The position numbers and the translations under genes were made by a program. This document shows positions 9,223-17,796 of a stretch of 64,000 nucleotides of DNA, one piece after another. Source of the stretch: Pseudomonas sp. WJP1 (GTDB lineage Bacteria > Pseudomonadota > Gammaproteobacteria > Pseudomonadales > Pseudomonadaceae); assembly GCF_028471945.1 (NCBI RefSeq), contig NZ_CP110128.1, positions 4,018,501 through 4,082,500 on the forward strand, written 5' to 3'. Each line of letters begins with the position of its first letter. Position 1 is the stretch's first letter. The notes under the pieces are model-generated. The model was not told where the DNA came from. It saw only the letters and a program-made list of their open reading frames with translations, and made no database searches.

Positions 9223-10344
9223 TCACGCAGGGGTGTCTGCCTGGGGCAGCAACTGCACGCCAAGGTAGAGGGCGAGCATCCCGTCCAGCTTCAGTGGATC
9301 AACGCCACTGAGCTCGGCAATCCGCTCCATCCGGTAACGCAAACTGTTGCGATGTATGCCCAGCGCATCGGCGCAGGCCTGGCTTTGCCCATCGTGCTCA
9401 CACCAACTGCGCAGGGTTGCCAGCAGTTGGCCGTTGTTGTCCCTGGCGATGACTTTGCGCAACGGGTTGAGCAGCTCGTCCAGTGCATCGTCGTTGCGAT
9501 GGCGCCACAGCAACACCGGCAGCCGATAGCGGTCAAGCGTCAGCAAACGGGATTGCGGCAACACGTCGCGCCCATAGGCCAGCAGGTCGCGGACCCGGTG
9601 ATAGCAACGACGCAATCCCGGCAGCCCGTCCGCCTGCCCGCCCACGGCAATGCGCAGGATGTTCCAACCCAGGCCATCGAGTTTTTCCAGCAGTCGCTCG
9701 TTCTCGATCGCCTGGTTTGCCGGTCGGCACCACAACAACGAAGACTTGGCCGAACTCACGCACCAGCTGTCCGGGTAACGACTTGTCAGCCAGGCACTGA
9801 GCGTCTCGACGGTGTGCCCTGGCCCCTGTTCCGTGCCCAGCTCAAACAGGTAAGGCACCCGCGCCATGTGCGGCTTGAGCCCGAGCTGCTGCGCTTCATC
9901 GATCAATCGCGGCGAGCTGCCGCCGTCACTGAGCAGCAACGCCAGCAGGTCATCGCAGCGCTGGCGCCGCCATTGCTGTTCGGCCTGTTGGTTACGCTGG
10001 CCCACCAGCATCTCGGCGGTCATGCGCACCAGCTCGGCGTAGGTGCGCAATTGCTCGGGATCGCCGGTGAGGCCGAGCACACCGATCAAGCGCTGGTCGA
10101 GCATCAGCGGCAGGTTGATGCCCGGCTGCACGCCCTTGAGGTGGATCGCTGTCTGCGCGTCGATCTCCACCACGCGGCCGTTGGCCAACACCAGTTGCGC
10201 GCCTTCATGCCGGGTGTTGACCCGCTCCGGCTCGCCACTGCCGAGGATCAGCCCCTGGCTGTCCATGACATTGACGTTGTACGGCAGGATGGCCATCGCC
10301 CGGTCGACGATGTCCTGGGCCAGGTCGTGATCGAGTTCGAACAT
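9223..10344 (-). CDS. cdaR: CdaR/sugar-diacid-type transcriptional regulator
   Basis: 373 residues from ATG 10344, which has AAGGA about 8 bases upstream; the frame extends to 10374 without a better start. The N-terminal part (about 1-135, from MFELDHDLAQDIVDRAMAIL to MTAEMLVGQR) is the putative sugar-diacid recognition domain. The C-terminus (about 305-365) is a PucR-type helix-turn-helix with ACADALGIHRNSLRYRMERI. Regulators of this type activate glucarate/galactarate/glycerate genes. It sits 112 bases upstream of the glycerate kinase on the same strand, so the two probably form an operon or the regulator controls the kinase. It is divergent from the aldo/keto reductase. Confidence 0.88.
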   Translation of the reverse strand: MFELDHDLAQDIVDRAMAILPYNVNVMDSQGLILGSGEPERVNTRHEGAQLVLANGRVVEIDAQTAIHLKGVQPGINLPLMLDQRLIGVLGLTGDPEQLRTYAELVRMTAEMLVGQRNQQAEQQWRRQRCDDLLALLLSDGGSSPRLIDEAQQLGLKPHMARVPYLFELGTEQGPGHTVETLSAWLTSRYPDSWCVSSAKSSLLWCRPANQAIENERLLEKLDGLGWNILRIAVGGQADGLPGLRRCYHRVRDLLAYGRDVLPQSRLLTLDRYRLPVLLWRHRNDDALDELLNPLRKVIARDNNGQLLATLRSWCEHDGQSQACADALGIHRNSLRYRMERIAELSGVDPLKLDGMLALYLGVQLLPQADTPA

Positions 10345-10512
10345 AGCGGGGTTCCTTGAAACGGGAGTGGTCAAGACTCACTGGGCGATCAACGTTACCC
10401 TGTGCATCGCAAGAAATCATGAGAAAGAGCGCCTGCCTGTCACAGAGCGTTTGCCCCGCTGTGTAATTCTGGTATTTGATTGAGCCTTTCCCTCCGGCAA
10501 AAGGATTTCCCC

Positions 10513-11523
10513 ATGAGCTATCGCACACTGGGTCACTCGGGCCTGCAGGTGTCCACCCTGACCCTGGGCACCATGATGTTTGGCGAGCAGACCAATACCG
10601 AAGATTCCCTTCGCATCATCGACAAGGCCTGGGACCAGGGCATCAATTTCATCGACACCGCCGACGTCTACACCAGCGGCCGGTCCGAAGAGATCGTCGG
10701 CGAAGCCATTGCCAGTCGCCGCCAGGAATGGGTGCTGGCGACCAAGGTCGGTTTCGGCCCGGCGGACGGTGTGCCGAACCGCAGCGGCCTCAGCCGCAAG
10801 CACATCTTCAACGGTATCGAGGCCAGCCTGACGCGCCTGGGTACCGACTACCTGGACATCTATTACCTGCACCGCGAAGACCACAACACGCCGCTGGAGG
10901 TCACGGTGTCGGCCATTGGCGACCTGATTCGCCAGGGCAAGATCCGCTATTGGGGCCTGTCGAATTACCGGGGCTGGCGCATCGCCGAGGTGATTCGCGT
11001 GGCCGACAAGCTCGGTGTCGACCGGCCAGTGATCAGCCAGCCGCTGTACAACATCGTCAACCGCCAGGCCGAAACCGAGCAGCTCACTGCCGCTCAAAAT
11101 TACGGCCTCGGGGTGGTGCCCTACAGTCCGTTGGCGCGCGGCGTGCTCAGCGGCAAGTACGCGCCGGACGTCAAGCCGGACGCCAACAGTCGCGCAGGAC
11201 GCGCCGACAAACGCATCCTTGAAACCGAATGGCGCGTCGAGTCGTTGCGCATCGCTCAGAAAATTGCGCAATACACCCAGGAGCGCGGCGTCGGTATCGT
11301 CGAGTTCGCTATCGCCTGGGTGCTGAACAACAGCGCGGTGACCTCGGCCATCGTCGGCCCGCGCACGGAACAACAGTGGGATGCGTACACCAAGGCGCAG
11401 GCGGTGAAGATTACGGCTGAGGATGAGGCCTTCATCGATTCGCTGGTGACACCGGGGCATGCGTCGACGCCGGGGTTCAACGATGTGAGCCATTTCGTGT
11501 CGGGCCGCAGACCGTATAGCTGA
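10513..11523 (+). CDS. Aldo/keto reductase
   Basis: 336 residues, TIM-barrel NADPH-dependent oxidoreductase. The catalytic tetrad of the family is visible as D48 and Y53 (FIDTADVYTSG), K78 (ATKVGF) and H120 (YYLHRED). The start ATG 10513 has AAAGGA 8 bases upstream; the frame opens at 10480 but without a ribosome site. It most resembles the YajO/IolS-type group, which reduces small aldehydes or sugar derivatives; the physiological substrate cannot be deduced. It is divergent from the CdaR-type regulator, so that regulator could control it, but nothing in the sequence proves this. Confidence 0.85.
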   Translation: MSYRTLGHSGLQVSTLTLGTMMFGEQTNTEDSLRIIDKAWDQGINFIDTADVYTSGRSEEIVGEAIASRRQEWVLATKVGFGPADGVPNRSGLSRKHIFNGIEASLTRLGTDYLDIYYLHREDHNTPLEVTVSAIGDLIRQGKIRYWGLSNYRGWRIAEVIRVADKLGVDRPVISQPLYNIVNRQAETEQLTAAQNYGLGVVPYSPLARGVLSGKYAPDVKPDANSRAGRADKRILETEWRVESLRIAQKIAQYTQERGVGIVEFAIAWVLNNSAVTSAIVGPRTEQQWDAYTKAQAVKITAEDEAFIDSLVTPGHASTPGFNDVSHFVSGRRPYS

Positions 11524-11536
11524 AGAAACACTTAGC

Positions 11537-11634
11537 CCCTGTAGGAGTGAGCCTGCTCGCGATAGCGGTACTACATTCAACAGAGATGTTGACTGAAAGA
11601 CCGCGATCGCGAGCAGGCTCGCTCCTACAGGGGA
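11537..11634. repeat. REP pair (REPIN-like)
   Basis: Inverted REP units (CTGTAGGAGTGAGCCTGCTC and GAGCAGGCTCGCTCCTACAG) flank a ~45-base spacer. The arrangement is a symmetrical doublet downstream of the aldo/keto reductase gene. Confidence 0.9.
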
Positions 11635-11724
11635 TGTTGTAAATATTGATCATCCGGCCAATATTCAGCACAAAAACCACGTATCCTCCGCACCCCGTTT
11701 TACGTTCAACCTCGCGAGGACAGC

Positions 11725-12612
11725 TTGTCAAAAGGTATCGCTTTATCGGTTTCAGCCTCGGTGCTGTTTGCCGTCATGTATTACTACACTTCGCTGCTCA
11801 AGCCCTTGAGCGGTGTAGAGATTTTCGGCTGGCGCATGCTGTTGACGGTGCCGTGCATGACCCTGTTCATGCTGGTGTCGGGAGAATGGCGGCGCGTGGT
11901 CGATCTGCTACGTCGGTTCAGCGTCCAACCAAAGTTGATCGGCATCCTGTTCGTCTCGGCGGCGTTGCTGGGCGTACAACTCTGGCTGTTCATGTGGGCC
12001 CCGCTCAACGGCTACAGCCTCGATGTGTCCCTGGGCTACTTCCTGTTGCCGCTGGCCATGGTCCTGACCGGGCGAATTGCCTACGGTGACCGGCTGTCCT
12101 ATCTGCAAAAAGTCGCCGTGTTCTTCGCAAGCCTCGGCGTGCTCAACGAGCTGTATCAAGTCGGCGGATTCTCCTGGGCGACAGTGGTCGTGGTGGTGGG
12201 TTATCCGCTGTATTTCGTGGTGCGCAAATGGTTGAAGACTGACAACCTCGGCGGACTCTGGGTGGACATGACCCTGATGCTGCCGATCGCGTACTGGTTC
12301 GTGAGCAGTGGCGAGCAAGGTTTCGGTGTCTTCGACCAGAACCCGGCATTGGCCTGGCTGATCCCATTGCTGGGCCTGATCAGCGCTTCCGCGCTGGTGG
12401 TCTACATCATCGCCAGTCGCTTGCTGCCGTTCAGTCTGTTCGGGTTATTGAGCTACGTGGAGCCGGTGCTGTTGCTGGGCGTGGCGTTGTTGCTGGGGGA
12501 AAGCATCAAGCCGGGGGAATGGCTGACCTATATTCCGATCTGGATGGCGGTAGTGGTGTTGGTGTTTGAAGGGTTCAAGCATCTGGTTCGACAACGCCGC
12601 AAACCAATGTAG
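11725..12612 (+). CDS. rarD: EamA/RarD-type membrane transporter
   Basis: 295 residues with about ten hydrophobic helices, the layout of the DMT/EamA superfamily. The N-terminus (SKGIALSVSASVLFAVMYYY) and the EIFGWRMLLTVPCM segment match the RarD branch. The start is TTG at 11725, placed just after GAGGA; no ATG lies at a sensible place, and the family begins with the same residues. It sits in the inner membrane and probably exports a small metabolite; RarD was first linked to chloramphenicol sensitivity, but the true substrate is unknown. Its stop codon runs into a REP pair. Confidence 0.82.
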   Translation: MSKGIALSVSASVLFAVMYYYTSLLKPLSGVEIFGWRMLLTVPCMTLFMLVSGEWRRVVDLLRRFSVQPKLIGILFVSAALLGVQLWLFMWAPLNGYSLDVSLGYFLLPLAMVLTGRIAYGDRLSYLQKVAVFFASLGVLNELYQVGGFSWATVVVVVGYPLYFVVRKWLKTDNLGGLWVDMTLMLPIAYWFVSSGEQGFGVFDQNPALAWLIPLLGLISASALVVYIIASRLLPFSLFGLLSYVEPVLLLGVALLLGESIKPGEWLTYIPIWMAVVVLVFEGFKHLVRQRRKPM

Positions 12613-12700
12613 GAGCGAGCCTGCTCGCGATAGCGGTCTGCCAGCCAACATCAATGTTGACCTTGAAGACGCCATCGCGAGCAGGCTCGCTCCCACAGTT
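12608..12700. repeat. REP pair (REPIN-like)
   Basis: Two inverted REP cores (AGGAGCGAGCCTGCTCGCGA and TCGCGAGCAGGCTCGCTCCC) separated by ~45 bases, overlapping the stop codon of the RarD-like gene and filling the gap to the convergent hpd gene. Confidence 0.9.
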
Positions 12701-12716
12701 TTTACGGTGTAACGAT

Positions 12717-13793
12717 TTAATCAGTGCTCAACACACCACGACGCACCTGATCGCGCTCGATCGACTCGAACAGCGCCTTGAAGTTGCCTTCACCAAACCC
12801 GTCATCACCCTTGCGCTGGATGAATTCGAAGAACACCGGCCCCATCAGGGTTTCCGAGAAGATCTGCAGCAGCAGGCGCTTGTCGCCCGCCTCGGACGAA
12901 CCGTCCAGCAGAATCCCGCGCGCCTGCAACTCGCCCACCGGCTCGCCGTGGTTGGGCAAACGGCCTTCGAGCATCTCGTAGTAGGTATCCGGTGGCGCGG
13001 TCATGAAGCGCATGCCGATGCTTTTCAGGTGATCCCAGGTCTTGAGCAGATCATCGCTGAGAAACGCCACGTGCTGGATGCCTTCACCGTTGAACTGCAT
13101 CAGGAATTCTTCGATCTGCCCGGCGCCCTTGGACGATTCTTCGTTCAGCGGGATGCGGATCATGCCGTCCGGCGCGGTCATGGCCTTGGAGGTCAGGCCG
13201 GTGTATTCGCCCTTGATGTCGAAGTAGCGGATTTCGCGGAAGTTGAACAGCTTCTCGTAGAAGTTCGCCCAGTAGGCCATGCGACCGCGATACACGTTGT
13301 GGGTCAGGTGATCGATGATCTTAAGACCAGCGCCGACCGGGTGACGGTCAACGCCGTCCAGGAACACGAAGTCGATGTCGTAGATCGAGCTGCCTTCGCC
13401 GAAACGGTCGATCAGGTACAGCGGCGCACCGCCGATTCCCTTGATCGCCGGCAGGTTCAGCTCCATCGGGCCGGTCTCGATGTGGATCGGCTGGGCGCCG
13501 AGTTCCAGGGCGCGCTTGTAGGCCTTTTGCGAATCCTTGACCCGGAACGCCATGCCGCACACCGACGGACCATGCTCGGCGGCAAAGTACGAGGCGACAC
13601 TGTGGGGTTCGTTGTTGAGGATCAGGTTGATCGCGCCCTGGCGATACAGGTGCACGTCTTTGGAGCGATGGGTCGCGACCTTGGTGAAGCCCATGATCTC
13701 GAAGATCGGCTCCAGGGTATTGGGGGTCGGCGAGGCCAGCTCGATGAATTCAAAGCCCATCAGGCCCATTGGGTTTTCGTATAAATCTGCCAT
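12717..13793 (-). CDS. hpd: 4-Hydroxyphenylpyruvate dioxygenase
   Basis: 358 residues, the usual bacterial length. It converts 4-hydroxyphenylpyruvate to homogentisate in tyrosine breakdown and pyomelanin formation, using Fe(II) and O2. The three iron ligands of the family are present as H162 (IDHLTH), H241 (GIQHVA) and E323 (FFEFIQR). The N-terminal vicinal-oxygen-chelate domain is intact. The gene stands alone, with no homogentisate genes beside it, which is common in Pseudomonas. It converges with the RarD-like gene; the 442-base upstream gap must hold its promoter. Confidence 0.95.
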   Translation of the reverse strand: MADLYENPMGLMGFEFIELASPTPNTLEPIFEIMGFTKVATHRSKDVHLYRQGAINLILNNEPHSVASYFAAEHGPSVCGMAFRVKDSQKAYKRALELGAQPIHIETGPMELNLPAIKGIGGAPLYLIDRFGEGSSIYDIDFVFLDGVDRHPVGAGLKIIDHLTHNVYRGRMAYWANFYEKLFNFREIRYFDIKGEYTGLTSKAMTAPDGMIRIPLNEESSKGAGQIEEFLMQFNGEGIQHVAFLSDDLLKTWDHLKSIGMRFMTAPPDTYYEMLEGRLPNHGEPVGELQARGILLDGSSEAGDKRLLLQIFSETLMGPVFFEFIQRKGDDGFGEGNFKALFESIERDQVRRGVLSTD

Positions 13794-14235
13794 GGTTGGC
13801 GCCTCATCATCTTTATCAATTAACGAATGTTAGTTGCTAGCAATGCTGAGACCGGCGGGTGGCGCACAGGAGATGCCGCGCACGCTGCGGGCGAGGAAAT
13901 CACCGTAGATCAATTGAAACCCGAATATCTTCATTGTCGACCCAAGGCTCTGAGGGCGAGGCTTCTGCTGCCAGAAGACGATTATTATTGTATGCGTAAC
14001 CTGATTCTACACAGCGTAAATCAATTTGTCCGCCTCTTGTATCAAATCCCCTTTTTCCCCCGACGCGCAAGGGTTTGTTTAACCCCCGATGACCGCTCAT
14101 CGCCGCGTCTGGGATACCCAAGGGCTGCGTAAGTGCCCGGAACCAACTAACCTGCCCCGTACTTGAACGCTTCATGGGAGGCATCACTAACTGCCAGCCG
14201 TTGATAGCCCGACTTCATCGATACAGGTTTCGCCA
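13794..14235. other. Intergenic region upstream of hpd and the EAL gene
   Basis: 442 bases between two divergent genes, AT-richer around 13970-14060. Open frames on both strands (around 13827-14132 and 13900-14187) have no family resemblance and unlikely composition, so I call no gene. I could not identify a convincing operator. Confidence 0.4.
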
Positions 14236-15768
14236 ATGCCACTGAAAACCAACACCCACCCGCGTGGCATCAGGCTCGCCGTGACCTTGCTGTGTGGACT
14301 GCTGCCGGTCCTGCTGGGTTTTGCCATTCTTTATATGCAGGCCGAACGCGTACTCAGGCAAAGCACCCAACACACCGCCGAAGAAACGACTCGCCAGTTC
14401 GAACTGATGCTCGACAACACCGCCCAGGCGGCGCGTGAGTTGCTGCCCTTGGCGGGCCAGCCTTGCATTGACGTCAACCTGGCGTTGCGCGAGCAGGTGA
14501 CACGACGCCCCTTCGTGCGCTCGACCACCCTGCTGTGGGACGACACCATCTATTGCAGTTCACTGTTCGGTGACTATCACGAAAAAATTGCCTCTGGAGA
14601 TTATGCCAACGGCCAGTTGTTGTTGATGAAGGGCAACCCGGTGACGCCCGACAGCGCGTTGCTGGTTTATCGAATCGGCGACGGCAAACGAGGCGCCATG
14701 AGCACGCTGGACGGTTACCACCTGGGTAATCTCATGCGCCTGATCGGGCGTCGCACATTGCTCTTGCTGCAGGTCGGGCCTGCCTGGTTGTCCGCCGACG
14801 GCAGCTTTCACGAGGGCGAACCACCCGAGTTTCCCGTCGCAGAAAACAGGCTGGCATCCTCGCGTTATCCGTTCAGCGTAACGGCCGGTTTCCCCGAAGG
14901 CGAAGTGTGGCGTTACATGAGCAGCGAATACCCGCCACTGTTCAGCCTGTTGCTGTTCTTCGGTGTGATTTCCGCCTTGATCGGGCACGTCCTGCAGAAA
15001 CGTTCGTCGTCGCCAACCGTTGAGATGCAGCGCGCACTGATTGCTGGGGAGTTCGTTCCGTATTTCCAGCCAGTGGTGCAGGCGCAGAGCAAGAAATGCA
15101 CGGGGGTCGAGGTGCTGATGCGCTGGAACCACCCCAAGGAAGGCCTGGTACGCGCCGACCTGTTCATTCCGTTTGCCGAACATTGCGGGCTGATCGTGCC
15201 GATGACCCGCTCGATCATGCAACAAACCGCCAGGCTGTTGGCACCGCGGTCGGCGTCCTTTGACGAGCCGTTTCATGTCGGCATCAATATCACCGCCAAT
15301 CATTGCCAGGACCTTGCGCTGGTCGAGGATTGCCGCGAGTTCCTCGACGCCTTTGCCCCCGGCTCCATCCACCTGGTATTGGAGTTGACCGAGCGCAAGC
15401 TGATCGAGCCCACGGCCATCACCCTTCAACTGTTCGAGCAACTGCATGAGCTTGGCGTAAAGATCGCCATCGACGACTTCGGCACCGGCCACTCAAGCCT
15501 CGGTTATCTGCGCCAGTTCAACGTGGACTTTTTGAAAATCGACCAGAGCTTCGTGGCCATGATCGGCATCGATACCCTTTCCAGCCACATTCTGGACAGC
15601 ATCATCGAGCTGGCGGTCAAGCTCGACCTGGCAATGGTTGCAGAAGGTGTGGAAACCCCGGAGCAAAGTGACTACCTGGCGGCCCACAAAGTGAACTACC
15701 TGCAAGGTTATCTGTTTGGCCGACCGATGCCTGCGGCAGACTTCATTAATGCATTAAGTGATGATTAA
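14236..15768 (+). CDS. Membrane-bound CSS-motif c-di-GMP phosphodiesterase (EAL domain)
   Basis: 510 residues. Two transmembrane helices (about 12-33 and 235-255) bracket a periplasmic sensor domain with the CSS motif (YCSSLFG), a redox-sensitive site controlled by DSB proteins in characterised members. The cytoplasmic EAL domain starts at about 270. The signature reads EVL instead of EAL at about residue 292, and the other catalytic motifs are intact: NITANH, LELTERK, DDFGTGHSSLG, KIDQSF, AEGVET, QGYLFGRP. It should therefore degrade cyclic-di-GMP and promote motility over biofilm. It stands alone, with no GGDEF domain. Confidence 0.9.
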   Translation: MPLKTNTHPRGIRLAVTLLCGLLPVLLGFAILYMQAERVLRQSTQHTAEETTRQFELMLDNTAQAARELLPLAGQPCIDVNLALREQVTRRPFVRSTTLLWDDTIYCSSLFGDYHEKIASGDYANGQLLLMKGNPVTPDSALLVYRIGDGKRGAMSTLDGYHLGNLMRLIGRRTLLLLQVGPAWLSADGSFHEGEPPEFPVAENRLASSRYPFSVTAGFPEGEVWRYMSSEYPPLFSLLLFFGVISALIGHVLQKRSSSPTVEMQRALIAGEFVPYFQPVVQAQSKKCTGVEVLMRWNHPKEGLVRADLFIPFAEHCGLIVPMTRSIMQQTARLLAPRSASFDEPFHVGINITANHCQDLALVEDCREFLDAFAPGSIHLVLELTERKLIEPTAITLQLFEQLHELGVKIAIDDFGTGHSSLGYLRQFNVDFLKIDQSFVAMIGIDTLSSHILDSIIELAVKLDLAMVAEGVETPEQSDYLAAHKVNYLQGYLFGRPMPAADFINALSDD

Positions 15769-16004
15769 CTAGTGGCCTTTAGCAGCGATTCAACGACACG
15801 CCGCCCTCCTCCATTTGAATCAAGGCACAACTCTTGTTACATGAAGAAAAAGTCATGATTTACTCTTGATCCATTAACTACTACAATTTTTCATGCCTGC
15901 ACCAGATTGGCAGGTGAGCCATTTATCACCGAGTCGCTTCAAGGCTCTTGGCTTATAGCTTTGTTTGCGGTTGGTATCAGCCACACACTATTGGAGTAAA
16001 GATA

Positions 16005-16367
16005 TTGTCCAGACTCGCTGAATTTCGTGCAGCTGAAAAGGCCCTTCAAGAGCAGCTCAAGCAGCTTGAATCCCTGAAGAACGATGCCGGGCTCAAGAAA
16101 GAAATCGAATTCGAAGAAAAGCTCCAGGGGCTGATGAAAACCTACGGCAAGAGCCTGCGCGACATTATCGCCATCCTCGACCCGAACCCGGCAAAATCCG
16201 GTCTGCAACAGGCCGCCCCAAAAACCCGCCGCGCCCGCGTGGTCAAGGTTTATCAGAACCCGCATACCGGCGAGCTGATTGAAACCAAGGGCGGCAACCA
16301 CCGTGGACTGAAGGCCTGGAAGGAACAATACGGTGCCGCCACCGTTGATTCCTGGCTGCGCGGCTAA
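16005..16367 (+). CDS. mvaT: MvaT-family H-NS-like regulator
   Basis: 120 residues: an N-terminal coiled-coil dimerisation part (SRLAEFRAAEKALQEQLK, EIEFEEKLQGLMKTYGKSL) and a C-terminal AT-hook-like DNA-binding part (KVYQNPHTGELIETKGGNH, LKAWKEQYG). It is a nucleoid-associated silencer of AT-rich, often horizontally acquired DNA. The start is TTG at 16005: GGAG lies 8 bases upstream, and translation from it gives the family N-terminus, whereas the upstream ATG at 15948 adds an unrelated leader. Pseudomonas carry several paralogues (MvaT, MvaU, MvaV), and which one this is cannot be decided here. An intrinsic terminator follows. Confidence 0.88.
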   Translation: MSRLAEFRAAEKALQEQLKQLESLKNDAGLKKEIEFEEKLQGLMKTYGKSLRDIIAILDPNPAKSGLQQAAPKTRRARVVKVYQNPHTGELIETKGGNHRGLKAWKEQYGAATVDSWLRG

Positions 16368-16387
16368 ACCCTCGCACTGAAAAAACA

Positions 16388-16415
16388 AAGCCCTGCGCCT
16401 GCAGGGCTTTTTTCA
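16388..16415 (+). terminator. Rho-independent terminator of the MvaT-family gene
   Basis: Stem AGCCCTGC/GCAGGGCT with a 4-base loop followed by six T, 20 bases after the stop codon. Confidence 0.92.
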
Positions 16416-16532
16416 ATGATGGCACTAAAGACAAACCTGCCCGGTACTTTCCAGGCAACTTTGTGCTTAATCCTTTTGGCTATCTAACGCTATCGGCACA
16501 AGCATGAAATCGGCGTTCATTGAAGCCTTCAA

Positions 16533-17069
16533 CTAAAGTTTCAAGCCGTTACGGGCCACCTCTATTTCATTCTGACTGGCCTTATAAGCTTCGGCCTGCC
16601 CAGCGTAGGAAAGTACGTAGGCCTTATCGGCATCCACGGCGGCGACCAATGTTTGAGACAGCACATGCCGCCCGTTCTGCGTGATGGTGCAAGTGGTTTC
16701 AAGCGCCGGCAAGCGACTCAAGGTGGTCGAGTGAATGCGGTTGCAAACACTTTGATAACCACCCTGGAAAAAGTCTTTCTGCACCGATTTGCGCATCTCC
16801 AGCAACACTGCTTCCAGGTTCACCTGATGACCGCTTTGCACCCGGGTCATGGTCAATTCCATCACCATCAAGGGCTCGCCTTGCGCATCGTTCTTGACCG
16901 CACGCTGGCGACTGACACCGGAGCCGGCCTCGCCTTGGGCAACGGCCTCGACCTGCCAGCCCGGTGGCCATTCCACCACTGGCTCATCGGCGTGGGCCCG
17001 GGCAAACACCGACAGCACACCACTCAAGATCATCAACGACCTGCACAATCGAATCATTGCCATCAACAC
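16533..17069 (-). CDS. Exported protein of the DUF4946 type
   Basis: 178 residues. The N-terminus is a Sec signal peptide (hydrophobic SLMILSGVLSVFA, cleavage likely after ARAHA). The mature part has two Cys (in SVCNRIHS and ETTCTITQ) that could form a disulfide, so it is probably periplasmic. Its function is unknown; I assign it to DUF4946 from overall resemblance. Three in-frame Met codons (17069, 17063, 17057) are possible starts. It is divergent from gloA. Confidence 0.65.
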   Translation of the reverse strand: MLMAMIRLCRSLMILSGVLSVFARAHADEPVVEWPPGWQVEAVAQGEAGSGVSRQRAVKNDAQGEPLMVMELTMTRVQSGHQVNLEAVLLEMRKSVQKDFFQGGYQSVCNRIHSTTLSRLPALETTCTITQNGRHVLSQTLVAAVDADKAYVLSYAGQAEAYKASQNEIEVARNGLKL

Positions 17070-17195
17070 TCAACCAGTTAGCCCTGAAGTTTGATCTTCG
17101 GCCAGCGGTCAGGCAATAGCGGACGCTTTGGGTTTGGTGATGTCGCCCCCCATGCGTATCATTGTCGCCAGCCCCATTTATTTTCCGGAGGGCCC

Positions 17196-17717
17196 ATGAG
17201 CCTGCACGAACTGAACACCTTCCCCGGCGTGACCGCACAGCCTGACACCGCCACCCAGAACTTTGTCTTCAACCACACCATGCTGCGGGTCAAGGACATC
17301 ACCAAGTCCCTGGACTTCTACACGCGCGTTCTCGGCTTCTCGCTGGTGGAGAAGCGCGATTTTCCGGAAGCGCAGTTCAGCCTGTATTTTCTCGCCTTGG
17401 TCGACAAGAGCCAGATCCCGGCCGATGCCGCTGAGCGTACGCAATGGATGAAATCGATCCCCGGCATTCTCGAACTGACCCATAACCACGGCACCGAGAA
17501 CGATGCGGACTTCGCCTATCACAACGGCAATACCGACCCGCGCGGGTTTGGCCACATCTGCATCTCGGTGCCGGACATCGTCGCCGCATGTGAGCGCTTC
17601 GAAGCGCTGGGCTGCGACTTCCAGAAGCGCCTGAACGATGGCCGTATGAAGAGCCTGGCGTTCATCAAGGATCCGGATGCTTACTGGGTCGAGATCATCC
17701 AGCCCGCCCCGTTGTAA
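17196..17717 (+). CDS. gloA: Lactoylglutathione lyase (glyoxalase I)
   Basis: 173 residues, the longer glyoxalase I form common in Pseudomonas. It isomerises the methylglyoxal-glutathione hemithioacetal to S-lactoylglutathione. Metal ligands of the family are seen as H27 (FNHTMLRV), E93 (ILELTHNHG), H120 (GFGHICISV) and E166 (YWVEIIQP). The start ATG 17196 has GGAGGG directly upstream; the open frame reaches back to 17091 but without support. A bidirectional terminator separates it from convergent ahpF. Confidence 0.95.
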   Translation: MSLHELNTFPGVTAQPDTATQNFVFNHTMLRVKDITKSLDFYTRVLGFSLVEKRDFPEAQFSLYFLALVDKSQIPADAAERTQWMKSIPGILELTHNHGTENDADFAYHNGNTDPRGFGHICISVPDIVAACERFEALGCDFQKRLNDGRMKSLAFIKDPDAYWVEIIQPAPL

Positions 17718-17751
17718 ACCCCAGCAAAATCCCCCTGTGGGAGGCACAAAA

Positions 17752-17779
17752 AAACCCCATGATCACTCATGGGGTTTTG
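17752..17779. terminator. Bidirectional terminator between gloA and ahpF
   Basis: AAACCCCATGA/TCATGGGGTTT hairpin with a 4-base loop and A and T runs on both sides, serving both convergent genes. Confidence 0.9.
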
Positions 17780-17796
17780 TGTTTTCAGCGTCCGGT

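Noticed and set aside
10417..11580. A 387-codon minus-strand frame opposite the aldo/keto reductase
   Set aside because: Antisense shadow in GC-rich DNA; no family resemblance, no ribosome site, and the plus-strand gene has its full catalytic tetrad.
11537..12700. Possible CRISPR array from recurring 30-base repeats
   Set aside because: The repeats are REP pairs in inverted orientation around single spacers, with no regular direct-repeat array and no cas genes.
12654..13784. A 376-codon plus-strand frame opposite hpd
   Set aside because: Shadow of hpd; it also starts inside a REP unit and has no recognisable domain.
13827..14187. Possible small genes on both strands upstream of hpd
   Set aside because: Overlapping frames on opposite strands, no good ribosome site, composition unlike neighbouring genes.
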